DNA of 45,690 nt, from the NCBI GenBank assembly GCA_003139795.1, contig PLGM01000101.1, positions 91,782-137,471 of the forward strand. The letters are read 5' to 3'. The DNA is from Acidobacteriaceae bacterium (GTDB lineage: Bacteria; Acidobacteriota; Terriglobia; Terriglobales; Acidobacteriaceae). The position numbers and the translations under genes were made by a program. Shown here one piece after another: positions 1-8,848 of this stretch. Below the pieces are notes generated by a model, which was given only the letters and a program-made list of their open reading frames with translations, was not told where the DNA came from and did no database searches. The number at the start of each line of letters is the position of its first letter. The first letter of the stretch is position 1.

Positions 1-410
1 CCCACCACCGCATCCACAATCAAATCGGCCTTCAGAGCCTCGTTGTGCCGCTCCAGTTCCCCGGCCGCCTCCACCACGTGAACCGTTTCGGGCGCAGAAC
101 TCGCCAGCAGTTCGCCCCAGGCCGTTCCCGCGTCGCCCGCAAACCCCTCCGGCGCGCCCAGCAGCAGCGTCGTCACTTCGAGCCCCGCACCGGCGAGCAG
201 CCGCGCCGCCATCATCCCGTCGCCGCCGTTGTTGCCCCGGCCGCACAGCACCGTCACCCGCCGCGCCCGCCCGAACCGCTCCCGCGCAAACCCGGCCACA
301 GCCCCCGCCGCCGCCCGCATCAAGTCGACAGACGCCACCCCAAACCGCTCCGTCGTCGCCCGGTCGCAGGCCTGCATCTCGGCAGCAGAAAGTACGTGCA
401 TGGCATCCAT
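1..410 (-). CDS. nnrE: NAD(P)H-hydrate epimerase, YjeF N-terminal domain (partial, runs off the left edge)
   Basis: Translating the minus strand from the ATG at 408-410 gives a protein beginning MDAMHVLSAAEMQACDRATT and continuing with VTVLCGRGNNGGDGMMAARL. The start AxxMxxxDxxT and the GxGNNGGDG loop are the hallmark of the YjeF N-terminal domain, which epimerises the damaged hydrates of NADH and NADPH. In many bacteria this domain is fused to the ADP-dependent dehydratase (NnrD); whether that is so here cannot be seen because only about 136 codons lie inside the window. A second in-frame ATG at 399-401 is an alternative start. It lies 70 bases downstream of the receptor gene and on the same strand, so cotranscription is possible. 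Family assignment is firm; substrate role is taken from the family. Confidence 0.85.
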   Translation of the reverse strand, partial: MDAMHVLSAAEMQACDRATTERFGVASVDLMRAAAGAVAGFARERFGRARRVTVLCGRGNNGGDGMMAARLLAGAGLEVTTLLLGAPEGFAGDAGTAWGELLASSAPETVHVVEAAGELERHNEALKADLIVDAVV

Positions 411-480
411 GGTAGTCCATCGAGAAGCCGGGGCTAAAGGTCCGCAGTCAGCCGATAAGCCGCGCCTTCTTCCACCCTCC

Positions 481-3400
481 TCAGAACTCGATCCTTGCCT
501 GAAATGCAATCATGCGCGGCGAACTGTCTCCACCCAGGCCAACCCCCAGCAACCCGGTAGGCGGCGAGACGGTGCCTTCCAGCGTCCCGAATTTCGCCGG
601 AATATGCACCCCCGGCACTCCGGCTTCTACATTGCTGGGCAATGCGAAATTCGGATGGTTGAAAGCATTGAAAAACTGCGTGTCGAACCGCAAGGACACC
701 CTTTCCGTAAGACGAAACCTCTTGGTCGCATAAATATCGGAATCCGTGAAGTGCGGCCCGCGCACCGTATTGCGCCCCCCATCTCCGAACTGGCAACTGG
801 CAACGGAATCGCCTCCCGTGCAAGCGCCCGTCGTCGGATCGACCGCGGAAACAAACGCCTCCGGGTTCAACCACTGTCTTGTTCCCGCCTCGGTCACGCC
901 TGGGTACGCGGCCTTCCGGTAGAGCGGCACGCCCGGAACCCTGCGGGCAAACTGCGGTCCGCTGCTTTGAAAAATGCCGTTGCCGTTGGCCGTATACGGC
1001 TGGCTGAGCACAGTGAACGGAAGCCCCGTATGGAAGAACGCCGTCTCAGAGAACGACCAGCCGCTCAAAACCGCCCGGAGCGCCGCATGAGGCGAAGAAA
1101 AAGGAATCTGGTAGATCCCGAAGGCTGAAATGTTGTGGCGCACATCGTAGTCGCAGCTTCCATACTGCCGGCTCAGTTCACCGGGCCGCGGCGACAGAAT
1201 TCCCTGCGTGGAAAACGACAGCAGTCCTCCATTCGACACCTCGTCCAGGCAATGACTGAACGTGTAGTTCCCCCGCAAGGTCAAACTTCCGAGCTGCTCG
1301 CTGATGCCGGCCTGTAATCCAGAGTAACTGCTGTTCCCGTTGCTCTCAAACTCGCTCACGCTGCCGAAGCGTTGATCCAGCGGCCTCTGGTAGGGATAAG
1401 GAGCAAAGCATCCGGGGCAAACCGTCTGGTAGCCATTTAACTCCACTTGATAGGGCTCATGCACGCCGCGTGTTCCTACATAATCCATGCGCGCCGCGCC
1501 ACGCTTGCCCGCTTGCTGTTCGATTCCGAAGTTATATTGGTAGTAATAAGGCGTCTTCAGCGTGCCGCTGGAGAAGGTGTTCATGCTCACCGCCAGCGGG
1601 CAGGTCGGAGCGCCCGCGGCCATGCCGGCGCAGGGCGCCGCACCCGCGCCAAAGACACTCTGGAAGCTCTGCTCGGCATCGAATGTTGCATCCGCCGCGC
1701 TGCCCGTTACACTCGGCGCAATCCCAACTCCGCCCACCTGCCCGCCGAGGCCGCCCACAAATGTTGGCGCGTACGGAGCATTGGTCGCGGCCAGGTCGGC
1801 AACCTGCGCCGGAATGATGTCGTTGAAGACGCCGAACCCGGTGTGCAGGACGGCCCCGTGAGTTACCTGGTACGCCGCCGAAACGCGCGGCTGCCACACC
1901 AACAGCGGAGTAGCCGGAAACAGCCCGCGAACCCTGGCTTCGATAGCCTGATCGAGCGGCTGACTTATGTCGTGGGAAAGATCAAGAAACGACCCCGCCG
2001 GACGCGCAAACAGCCGTTGCTGATTCACGGGGTTGGTATTCCACGTCGTCCGCACCCCGGCGGTCAGTGTCGTGCGCGCCGTGGGCTTGTAACTGTCCAT
2101 CGCATACGCATCCACATTCCCCGCCGCCACGCGCTCCTTCAGCGCCACCGGATAAGTCTTACTCTCCGTGTAAGCCGCGCCATAGGTGAACTGCGCCAGA
2201 TCGTTATAGACAGCGGTGGCCGCGGTTCCTTCGCCCAGGTCGTAGTCGCTTACGTCGATGCGCCGCGTATTGACCCCGAACTTGTATGTATGCTTGTCGT
2301 TTGTCCACATCAGGTTGTCGTTCATCTGCCACTGCGTCACGTTGCGCCCCTGGGGATAGGTGTTGTCGTTGCCTCCGATGGTGGTAAACGGTGCGCTGTT
2401 GCTCCCCGCCGTCAGGACAATGGGGAAAGCCGCAAGCACCTGCGCGAAGTTCTCCGGCGCAAAGATGCTGCCGTACCAACTGCCGCCGGGATTGAACTGG
2501 TTGACCAGATTGGGGCTGAATATATGCGTGTAGCCGGCCACCAGGGTCCGTTGCGGCTGCGGCGAGTACGAGTTGAATATCGCATTGATCGGGTCGGTGA
2601 ACGCGGCCTGCAACCCCGTGTCCTGCTGAAACCGGTACCAGACGCTGTTGTCTCGATCGATGGTATGGTCGATCTTCACCACCAGCAGATTCTCGCTGTC
2701 GCTGTTGGTCAGCGACACCTGCCTCTGGTTGGCACAGCCGCTCCCGTTAAACAAGCTCCCACTCGTCTGTGTGCCGGGCAGCAGAGCCCCGCTTGCGTCC
2801 AGCGGGCAGGAGCTCACCGCAACCGGCGTTCCCGCCGTATTGCGATAGAGGTTGAACATCGACCGGTAGAACGCAATCTCCTCCGGCTCGGCGGGCAGCG
2901 CGGTGCCCGTAATCGGGTCTGTTCCGCCCACACCCAGTTGGCCCAGCACATACTGCTGAAACGCCGGCGTGGGCGCCACGGCCTGCGAAACCAGCGGCAA
3001 CGCAATCCTGATTCCCTCATAGTGCGCAAAGAAGAACAGCTTATCCTTCCGGATGGGTCCGCCCACGCTGGCGCCAAACTCGTTCACCGTCGAGCGTGGC
3101 TTCCTGGCAATGCTCTCCGCCGTGTCATTCGCGTGCAGAAAGTAGTCCTCCGCATTCAACAGCGAGCCGTTCCATAACTCGTAAAGGTCGCCGTGAAACC
3201 GGTTCGTTCCCGACTTGGTGAAGTAATTCACCTGCGACGCGCCATATCTGCCTTGATCCACTGAATAGGAATTCGTATTGACGGTCGCTTCCTCCACCGC
3301 ATCCAGCCCGATCACCAGGTTCGTCGATAGCCCGATGTTCAGCCCCAGCCACGGATCGTTGCTGTCGTATCCATCCAATATGTAACCGTTCGAGGTTGCG

Positions 3401-3981
3401 GGCAGGCCGTTGAACTCCACATTCCCATAGCCGCCGGCGGCCTTGGCGTCGTTTGAGGAGCCGGCCGTATTCATCAGCGCTCCCGGTGCAAACTGAGCGA
3501 TAAACGTCAGGTCCTGCCCTGGATTCGGAAGGCTCTCTATCGTCTTGCTTTCCAGCGTCGTTGTCGTATTCGGGTTCTCCAGGCTCAGCAGCACCTGCTC
3601 TGCCTTCACCTCAACGCTCTGCGAGGTCGATGCCAAAGTCAGCGCCAAGTTCAACGTCGCCGTGCGTCCCACTTCCACCTGAACCGGCCGCGAAGTCTGC
3701 TCCTCAAACCCTCCGCCCCTCACCGTCACCACATAGCTGCCGGGATTCAACTGCGAAAACAGAAATCGCCCCTCGGTGTTGGTCTGTCCCGCTCGCGTGG
3801 CCTTGGTATCCACGTTGGTTGCTGTAACTGCGGCATGAACCAGCGCCGCCCCCGTCGCATCCGTCACCGTCCCGGAGAGACCGCTCGATGTGCCGCTTTG
3901 CGCCACTAACAAGCAGTTATTAACCATGGTTAATAGCATTAAACAGAGAAAGATATACCGCACCGTTCCTTTGTGTTTCAT
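481..3981 (-). CDS. Oar-like TonB-dependent receptor with N-terminal carboxypeptidase-regulatory-like domain
   Basis: A 1166-residue outer-membrane protein. A signal peptide (about residues 1-27, hydrophobic YIFLCLMLLTMVNNCLLVA) is followed by a carboxypeptidase-regulatory-like beta-sandwich (about 33-95; SGTVTDATGAALVHAAV), a plug region (about 110-250) and a long beta-barrel ending in ...IAFQARIEF, with the terminal Phe expected for BAM-inserted barrels. The start ATG at 3981 has a GGAGG six bases upstream. This class is greatly expanded in Acidobacteriota and is usually assigned to uptake of large substrates, but the substrate cannot be read from sequence. It follows mntH after only 48 bases on the same strand, so it may be cotranscribed with mntR-mntH; a role in manganese uptake is inference from that position only. 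Confidence 0.9.
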   Translation of the reverse strand: MKHKGTVRYIFLCLMLLTMVNNCLLVAQSGTSSGLSGTVTDATGAALVHAAVTATNVDTKATRAGQTNTEGRFLFSQLNPGSYVVTVRGGGFEEQTSRPVQVEVGRTATLNLALTLASTSQSVEVKAEQVLLSLENPNTTTTLESKTIESLPNPGQDLTFIAQFAPGALMNTAGSSNDAKAAGGYGNVEFNGLPATSNGYILDGYDSNDPWLGLNIGLSTNLVIGLDAVEEATVNTNSYSVDQGRYGASQVNYFTKSGTNRFHGDLYELWNGSLLNAEDYFLHANDTAESIARKPRSTVNEFGASVGGPIRKDKLFFFAHYEGIRIALPLVSQAVAPTPAFQQYVLGQLGVGGTDPITGTALPAEPEEIAFYRSMFNLYRNTAGTPVAVSSCPLDASGALLPGTQTSGSLFNGSGCANQRQVSLTNSDSENLLVVKIDHTIDRDNSVWYRFQQDTGLQAAFTDPINAIFNSYSPQPQRTLVAGYTHIFSPNLVNQFNPGGSWYGSIFAPENFAQVLAAFPIVLTAGSNSAPFTTIGGNDNTYPQGRNVTQWQMNDNLMWTNDKHTYKFGVNTRRIDVSDYDLGEGTAATAVYNDLAQFTYGAAYTESKTYPVALKERVAAGNVDAYAMDSYKPTARTTLTAGVRTTWNTNPVNQQRLFARPAGSFLDLSHDISQPLDQAIEARVRGLFPATPLLVWQPRVSAAYQVTHGAVLHTGFGVFNDIIPAQVADLAATNAPYAPTFVGGLGGQVGGVGIAPSVTGSAADATFDAEQSFQSVFGAGAAPCAGMAAGAPTCPLAVSMNTFSSGTLKTPYYYQYNFGIEQQAGKRGAARMDYVGTRGVHEPYQVELNGYQTVCPGCFAPYPYQRPLDQRFGSVSEFESNGNSSYSGLQAGISEQLGSLTLRGNYTFSHCLDEVSNGGLLSFSTQGILSPRPGELSRQYGSCDYDVRHNISAFGIYQIPFSSPHAALRAVLSGWSFSETAFFHTGLPFTVLSQPYTANGNGIFQSSGPQFARRVPGVPLYRKAAYPGVTEAGTRQWLNPEAFVSAVDPTTGACTGGDSVASCQFGDGGRNTVRGPHFTDSDIYATKRFRLTERVSLRFDTQFFNAFNHPNFALPSNVEAGVPGVHIPAKFGTLEGTVSPPTGLLGVGLGGDSSPRMIAFQARIEF

Positions 3982-4029
3982 GCTTAACCTCCGAGGGGAA
4001 AAGGGGAACCGGCAGGTCAGAGCGATCCT

Positions 4030-5361
4030 TCACTGCCCGTGAAACATCAGCACCAAAAACCACGCGTTCAGCCCGGCGATCAACGCCGCCACAAACCACG
4101 ACAGCCCTTGCAGCCAGCGCCCGTTCACAAACTCGCCCATCTTTTTGCGGCTGCCGGTGAAAATCACCAGCGGAACCACGGCAAAGCTCAACTGCAGCGA
4201 CAGAATCACCTGGCTCAGCAGCAGCAGTTTCTCCGTCCCCCGCTCGCCGGTGATCGCCACCACGATGATGGTCGGAATAATCGCCAGCGTCCGCGTAATC
4301 ATCCGCCGCAGCCACGGCGACAGCCTGAGGTGGATGAATCCCTCCATCACCACCTGCCCGGCCAGCGTGCCGGTGATCGACGAGTTCTGCCCGCTCGCCA
4401 GCAGCGCAATCGCAAACAGTGTGCTCGCCCAGGCCGCGCCCACCAGCGGGCTCAGCAGCTTGTAAGCGTCCTGAATGGCCGCAACCTCAAAGTGCCCGCT
4501 GCGATTGAATACCGCCGCCGCCACCACCACAATGGCCGCGTTTACAAACAATGCCAGGGTCAGCGCCAGCGCCGAATCCACGTTGGCCATAAAGATGGCC
4601 TCGCGCTTGCCCTCCGGCGTCCGCTTGTAATTCCGGCTCTGCACGATCGACGAGTGCAGGTAGAGGTTGTGCGGCATCACCGTCGCCCCCAGCATCCCGA
4701 TGGCGATGTATAGCATATCCGGGTTGGTGATAATCGACGGCGAAGGAATGAACAGGTTCTTGAATGCCGGCCAATACTCCGGCTTGGACAGAACCAGTTG
4801 CACGCCAAACATCGCGATGATGGTTCCGATCAGCGTAATCACCAGCGCTTCCACCCAGCGGAAACCCCAGCGCTGCAACAGCAGAATCAGCAGCACGTCC
4901 AGCCCGGTGATCAGCACTCCGTAAAACAGCGGAATGTGAAACAGCAGATTCAGCGCAATCGCCGACCCGATCACCTCCGCCAGGTCGCACGCCGCAATGG
5001 CGATCTCCGCACCCACCCACAGCCCGAAGCTCGCCCAGCGCCCATAGCTTTCGCGGCAAAGCTGCGCCAGGTCGCGTTCCGTGGCCACGCCCAGCTTCAG
5101 GCTCAAGCTCTGCAGCAGGACCGCCATCAGGTTCGAGATCATGATGACCGAAAGCAGCGTGTAGCCGAACTGCGAGCCGCCGCCAATGTCGGTAGCCCAG
5201 TTGCCGGGGTCCATGTACCCCACCGAGATCAGGAATCCCGGCCCCAGAAACCCCAGCAGCCGCCGCCAATAGATCGGCGAGCGCGAAATCCGCACGCTTG
5301 CGTGCACCTCGGGCAGGGAGGGCTCGATGGGCTCGGCAAGAAATCTGAACTCGGTGGCCAT
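4030..5361 (-). CDS. mntH: Nramp-family divalent metal (Mn2+/Fe2+) transporter MntH
   Basis: An integral inner-membrane proton-coupled metal importer of about 443 residues, normal for the family. The TM1 metal-binding motif DPGN is at about residues 51-54 (GYMDPGNWATDIGGG) and the TM6 motif MPHNLYLHSS begins at residue 229; both supply the metal ligands in structurally known Nramp proteins. About eleven hydrophobic segments are visible. I chose the ATG at 5359-5361 (MATEFRFL); an in-frame TTG at 5394 would add eleven Ser-rich residues and has no better ribosome site. mntR lies 86 bases upstream on the same strand. The intervening gap holds an inverted repeat that could be its operator. The methionine in MPH and the regulator's Glu-rich metal site both favour Mn2+. 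Confidence 0.93.
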   Translation of the reverse strand: MATEFRFLAEPIEPSLPEVHASVRISRSPIYWRRLLGFLGPGFLISVGYMDPGNWATDIGGGSQFGYTLLSVIMISNLMAVLLQSLSLKLGVATERDLAQLCRESYGRWASFGLWVGAEIAIAACDLAEVIGSAIALNLLFHIPLFYGVLITGLDVLLILLLQRWGFRWVEALVITLIGTIIAMFGVQLVLSKPEYWPAFKNLFIPSPSIITNPDMLYIAIGMLGATVMPHNLYLHSSIVQSRNYKRTPEGKREAIFMANVDSALALTLALFVNAAIVVVAAAVFNRSGHFEVAAIQDAYKLLSPLVGAAWASTLFAIALLASGQNSSITGTLAGQVVMEGFIHLRLSPWLRRMITRTLAIIPTIIVVAITGERGTEKLLLLSQVILSLQLSFAVVPLVIFTGSRKKMGEFVNGRWLQGLSWFVAALIAGLNAWFLVLMFHGQ

Positions 5362-5404
5362 GGGTGCTGAGGAAGAGCCCGAAGAGCTCCTCAACCCAAG
5401 TATG

Positions 5405-5424
5405 CCACACCTTGTTAAGTGTGG
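5405..5424. promoter_or_regulatory. Inverted repeat between mntR and mntH, candidate operator
   Basis: CCACAC and GTGTGG form perfect 6-bp arms around an 8-base centre (CTTGTTAA). The repeat sits 44-63 bases before the mntH ATG, in an AT-rich gap in otherwise GC-rich DNA. DtxR/MntR-family proteins bind dyads of about 20 bp, so size and place fit, but the sequence does not match a consensus I can state with certainty. A hairpin in a mntR-mntH transcript is the alternative. Confidence 0.35.
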
Positions 5425-5447
5425 TTAATAAATTTTCTTACGTTAAA

Positions 5448-6119
5448 TTATCGTGAAAGCTCCGGCCGCAGCCACACCGCCTCCGCCGCCGGCCTTCCCA
5501 GAATGGAATTTCCCGTATTCAACTCAATCGAAACGGTTTGGTCGTAGTTCTGGCTCACCACCCGCAGGCTCTGTCCCGGCCCAATCCCCGCCCGGTGAAG
5601 AAAAAGCAGCAGCTTGGGGTCGCGTTCGTGCAGGCTGGTCACCGTGTACCGACGCCCCTCCACGGCCTCTGAAAGCGGCGTCTCGCCCCGCTGCTTGCGC
5701 TCCGCCGGATTCACCGGCAGCACCGCATTCCCGTGCGGACACGCCCCGCCCTCGCCCAGTTTCTCCCTCAGCTTGGTCTCGAACCCCGGCGAAACCGCGT
5801 GCTCCAGCCGTTCCGCCTCTTCGTGGATCTCGTGCCACTCCATCCCGAAGATCTCGCTCAGCATGCGCTCGATCAGGTGGTGCCGCAGCGCAGTGCGGTA
5901 CGCCGTCTCGCGTCCCGCCGCCGTCAGCCGCACAATCCCGTCCGCGCCCACCTCCACGCAACCGTCCCGCTTCAGCCGTTTCAGCGCCATGGTCACCGCC
6001 GGCGCCGACACCTCAAGCCAATGCGCCAGCAGCGCCGGAATCACCTCCCGCCCCTCGGCCTCAGCCTCCAGGATCGCCTTCAAATAGTTCTCTTTCGAAA
6101 CGTGAATCGAGTCTTTCAT
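5448..6119 (-). CDS. mntR: DtxR/MntR-family metal-dependent transcriptional regulator
   Basis: A 223-residue cytoplasmic repressor. Residues 1-70 are the winged helix (SKENYLKAILEAEAEG, VSAPAVTMALKRLKRDG); residues 71-125 form the metal-binding and dimerisation domain (HEIHEEAERLEH); residues 140-223 look like the C-terminal SH3/FeoA-like domain (GRRYTVTSLHERDP, GIGPGQSLRVV). In the ligand signature the position held by Cys102 in DtxR is Glu103 here (E103-R-L-E106-H107), which is the arrangement in manganese-selective MntR. Its position directly upstream of mntH supports Mn2+ control of uptake. No clear ribosome site precedes the ATG at 6117-6119. Family firm, metal preference inferred. Confidence 0.88.
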   Translation of the reverse strand: MKDSIHVSKENYLKAILEAEAEGREVIPALLAHWLEVSAPAVTMALKRLKRDGCVEVGADGIVRLTAAGRETAYRTALRHHLIERMLSEIFGMEWHEIHEEAERLEHAVSPGFETKLREKLGEGGACPHGNAVLPVNPAERKQRGETPLSEAVEGRRYTVTSLHERDPKLLLFLHRAGIGPGQSLRVVSQNYDQTVSIELNTGNSILGRPAAEAVWLRPELSR

Positions 6120-6479
6120 CGCGGTGCAATCAGTCTATACGGTGGAGCAGCATTCAACCTCACGCCAGGAACCGCTCGAAAAGCCGCCATGAACCCGGAG
6201 AATGGGTACTGTGGGGGCGCTCTGGAGTTCTTGACAGCACTTCCCGACTCAGACTGAGTGGGTCTGGAAGGTCCCTTACCCTCGGGCGCCGGGTGCTCCA
6301 TCCTTTTCGCGTTCTTTGACCCCCGACAAGGTCCCCGCGGGATAATCGAAACTGCGTGCCCCTCGCTCTTGGTGCCTGGGACGCTGGATTCGGATGAACT
6401 GCCCTATTGGCAAAGATTGCTAAAGGTGGTACGCTTGCCTCCAGTCCCGTTCTCCTTCAGGAGAGGGAGGAGCACCGCA
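6120..6479. other. Divergent intergenic region between mntR and the parD/parE pair
   Basis: 360 bases without a credible gene. It must hold the promoter of the mntR-mntH transcript (leftward) and of parD (rightward). The only signal I can pick out is the candidate sigma-70 promoter at 6407-6435. Confidence 0.5.
6407..6435 (+). promoter_or_regulatory. Candidate sigma-70 promoter for parD/parE
   Basis: TTGGCA (6407-6412) and TACGCT (6430-6435) are separated by 17 bases. The -35 element differs from TTGACA at one position, the -10 from TATAAT at three. It lies 45 bases before the parD ATG, with GGGAGGAG as ribosome site in between. Plausible, not certain. Confidence 0.4.
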
Positions 6480-6737
6480 ATGCCCACTCGCAATGTGAAT
6501 CTGACCCAGGAACTCGACCGCTTTGTGCTGGCTCGGGTGGAAAGCGGACGCTTCGAGAACGCCAGCGAGGTGGTCCGCGCCGCGCTACGGACTCTGGAGC
6601 GCGAAGAGCGGCTCTTCGACGCCAAGCTGGAAGCGCTGCGCGCGGCCATCGACGAAGGGGATCGAAGCGGCGTTGCCGAGGGCGATGTGTTTGCCCAGGT
6701 CCGTGAAGCGCTCAATTTGGCCGCCAACCCCAGCTAG
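6480..6737 (+). CDS. ParD/CopG-type antitoxin of a type II toxin-antitoxin pair
   Basis: 85 residues, MPTRNVNLTQELDRFVLARV onward. The N-terminal beta strand followed by two helices (NVNLTQELDRFVLARVESGRFENASEVVRAALRTLE) is the ribbon-helix-helix fold of ParD antitoxins, with the usual F/YxNASEVVRxALR signature; the acidic C-terminus (EALRAAIDEGDRSG) is the toxin-neutralising tail. Such proteins dimerise, bind their own promoter and hold the ParE toxin inactive. The ATG at 6480 follows GGGAGGAG at an 8-base distance. The toxin frame starts 2 bases after the stop codon, the normal arrangement for this module. Confidence 0.9.
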   Translation: MPTRNVNLTQELDRFVLARVESGRFENASEVVRAALRTLEREERLFDAKLEALRAAIDEGDRSGVAEGDVFAQVREALNLAANPS

Positions 6738-6739
6738 CC

Positions 6740-7055
6740 ATGCCCACGTTGCGCTTTTCCTTAGAGTGCCAAAGCCGACTTGCTGAGCATCGGCGCATAC
6801 ACCCTCAAAACCTGGGGTGCGGCTCAGGCAGAGCGCTACCTCGGCGCCCTGGAGCAATGCGCGAAGATGCTTGCCGGCAATCCTCCCCTTGGCCGGCCCT
6901 GCGCTTGGATTCGCCCCGGTCTGCATCGCTTTGAAAGGGGGCGCCACGCTTTCTTTTACCGGCGGGAGGGGGACGGCATCCTCGTTTCGCGAATTTTGCA
7001 GCAGAGTATGCTGCCGGAACAGCAGTCTTTCGAAGACGTGGAACCGGATGCGTGA
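6740..7055 (+). pseudogene. ParE-type toxin, interrupted by a one-base frameshift
   Basis: The ATG at 6740, two bases after the antitoxin stop, opens MPTLRFSLE, the first strand of a RelE/ParE-superfamily toxin. The rest of the family signature (AKADLLSIGAYTLKTWGAAQ, ERYLGALEQC, GRPCAWIRPGLHRFERGRHA, FFYRREGDGILVSRILQQSM) is in the next frame and runs to the TGA at 7053-7055. Dropping one base near 6767 joins MPTLRFSLE directly to AKADLLSIGAY, restoring a standard toxin of about 104 residues; the downstream frame has a TAG at 6762-6764 so it cannot be entered earlier. A TTG at 6780 could start a shortened protein lacking the first strand and helix. Inactivating mutation, assembly error or programmed shift cannot be told apart here. 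Confidence 0.8.
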
Positions 7056-7096
7056 AGGCGATGACTTCGCGCAGGCAGACAGGAGAGAATCGAAGC

Positions 7097-8797
7097 ATGC
7101 CAACGGAAATTCCAGAACCAAGCCGGGGCCTCCGCCCCTTCCGGCTCAGAGCAGCCTTCCCGCTGCTGCTGGCCTTGATCTTCGCCGCGCAAACCTTCGC
7201 CCAGCAACCGGCCGCCGCTCCAGCTACCGCTGCGTCCACCGCCGCCTGGCAGCCCCAGCTCCACTTCTACGCCCCGCCCAACTGGATCAACGACCCCAAC
7301 GGCCCCATCCTCCTCAACGGCCAGTACCACATCTTCTTCCAGTTCAACCCCTTCGGCGACCAGTGGGGCCACATGAGCTGGGGCCACACGGTCTCGCCCG
7401 ACCTCGCCCACTGGAAGCAGTTGCCCCTCGCCCTGCCTGAAGAGAACGGCGTCATGATCTTCAGCGGCTCCACTGTCGAGGACCGCGACAACTCGAGCGG
7501 CCTCTGCGGCGATCCCGGCAAGCCAACCCCCGGCTGCCTCGTCGCCATCTACACCGGCGCGTCGTTTGCCGGCAAAGCCAAGGACCCGCAGTCAAAAGAC
7601 CTCCAAACCCAGAACCTCGCCATAAGCCGCGACGGCGGCGCCACCTGGACGAAATACGCCTCCAATCCCGTCCTCGATCTCGCCCTCAAGGATTTCCGCG
7701 ACCCCAAGGTCTTCTGGCACGCGCCCAGCCAAAGCTGGGTCATGGTTGTGGCGCTGCCCGACCAGCACAAAGTCCGCTTCTACCGCTCCAAGAACCTTCG
7801 CCAATGGGACCTGGCCGGCGAGTTCGGCCCCGCGGGCGCGGTAGGCGGCGTCTGGGAATGCCCCGACCTGGTGGAGCTCGCCGTTCGCGACGCCAAAGGG
7901 AGCCGCGTCTCCAGCCGCTGGGTCCTTAACGTCAATCTCAACCCCGGCGGACCCGCGGGAGGCTCCGCAGATCAGTACTTCGTCGGCCAGTTCGACGGAT
8001 CTCGCTTTGTCGAGGACCACCCCGGCTCCGGACCCCACTGGGCCGACTGGGGCAAGGACTTCTACGCCTCCACATCCTTCTCGAACATCCCCGCCGGCGA
8101 AGACCGTCTGTGGATCGCCTGGATGGGCAACTGGCAGTACGCCGACAAGCTCCCCTCTCTGCCCGGCCGCGGCGAGATGACCCTCGCCCGCCGCATTTTC
8201 CTCCGCCAGCCTCCCGCCCATCCCGCCCCGACCCCTGGCCAGGAACCTCTCCTGCTGGTACAGCAACCCATCCTGCCGACCCCTGCATTCAAACCCTCCG
8301 GAGCCCTGTTTGGCGCCGCGCCCTATCAGACACTCGCCCAGGCCAACGCCCGCATCGCCGCCCAAAAGCTCTCCGGCAGCGGCTATCTGTTGCGCGTAAC
8401 CCTCGACCCCGGCGACGCCGCTGAAGCCGGCGTGCGCCTCCGCCGAAGCTCCTTGAACCCCGGCGATCCCGCCCAAGAAGAAACCGTGGTCGGCATCGAT
8501 CGCAATACCGGTCAGATCTTTGTCGATCGCACCCGCTCCGGCGCAACCGCCTGGTCTCCCGCCTTCCCCGCCCGCGTCTCCGCACCGCTCAAGCACCCGC
8601 AGGCAAATTCGATCCGCATGGAAATCGCCGTCGATCGCAACTCAATCGAAGTTTTTGCCGAAGACGGAGAAACCGTCCTCACCAACCTCATCTACCCCTC
8701 CGCTACCAGCCAGGGCCTTGCCTTCTACTCCACACCCACTCCCCCCGGAGTCGGACCCGCTCTCGTCCGCAGCGTCGAATTCATCCCGCTGGATTAG
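7097..8797 (+). CDS. Secreted GH32 fructan hydrolase (levanase/inulinase/invertase type)
   Basis: 566 residues from the ATG at 7097, which has AGGAGA ten bases upstream; longer in-frame starts lack this. A signal peptide (residues about 12-37, ending QTFAQ) directs export. The five-bladed propeller carries all three GH32 carboxylates: nucleophile Asp66 in WINDPNG, stabiliser Asp202 in FRDPK, and acid/base Glu254 in WECPDL. The C-terminal 180 residues are the beta-sandwich module typical of the family (VDRNSIEVFAEDGETVLTNL). GH32 enzymes hydrolyse beta-fructosyl bonds in levan, inulin or sucrose. No fructose transporter or kinase lies next to it, so it appears to act alone. Exact substrate is not decidable from sequence. 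Confidence 0.92.
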   Translation: MPTEIPEPSRGLRPFRLRAAFPLLLALIFAAQTFAQQPAAAPATAASTAAWQPQLHFYAPPNWINDPNGPILLNGQYHIFFQFNPFGDQWGHMSWGHTVSPDLAHWKQLPLALPEENGVMIFSGSTVEDRDNSSGLCGDPGKPTPGCLVAIYTGASFAGKAKDPQSKDLQTQNLAISRDGGATWTKYASNPVLDLALKDFRDPKVFWHAPSQSWVMVVALPDQHKVRFYRSKNLRQWDLAGEFGPAGAVGGVWECPDLVELAVRDAKGSRVSSRWVLNVNLNPGGPAGGSADQYFVGQFDGSRFVEDHPGSGPHWADWGKDFYASTSFSNIPAGEDRLWIAWMGNWQYADKLPSLPGRGEMTLARRIFLRQPPAHPAPTPGQEPLLLVQQPILPTPAFKPSGALFGAAPYQTLAQANARIAAQKLSGSGYLLRVTLDPGDAAEAGVRLRRSSLNPGDPAQEETVVGIDRNTGQIFVDRTRSGATAWSPAFPARVSAPLKHPQANSIRMEIAVDRNSIEVFAEDGETVLTNLIYPSATSQGLAFYSTPTPPGVGPALVRSVEFIPLD

Positions 8798-8848
8798 GCT
8801 GTGCCGGTCCACGGTTTTCCCGTAAATGCCTGATAAACATTAAAATCT

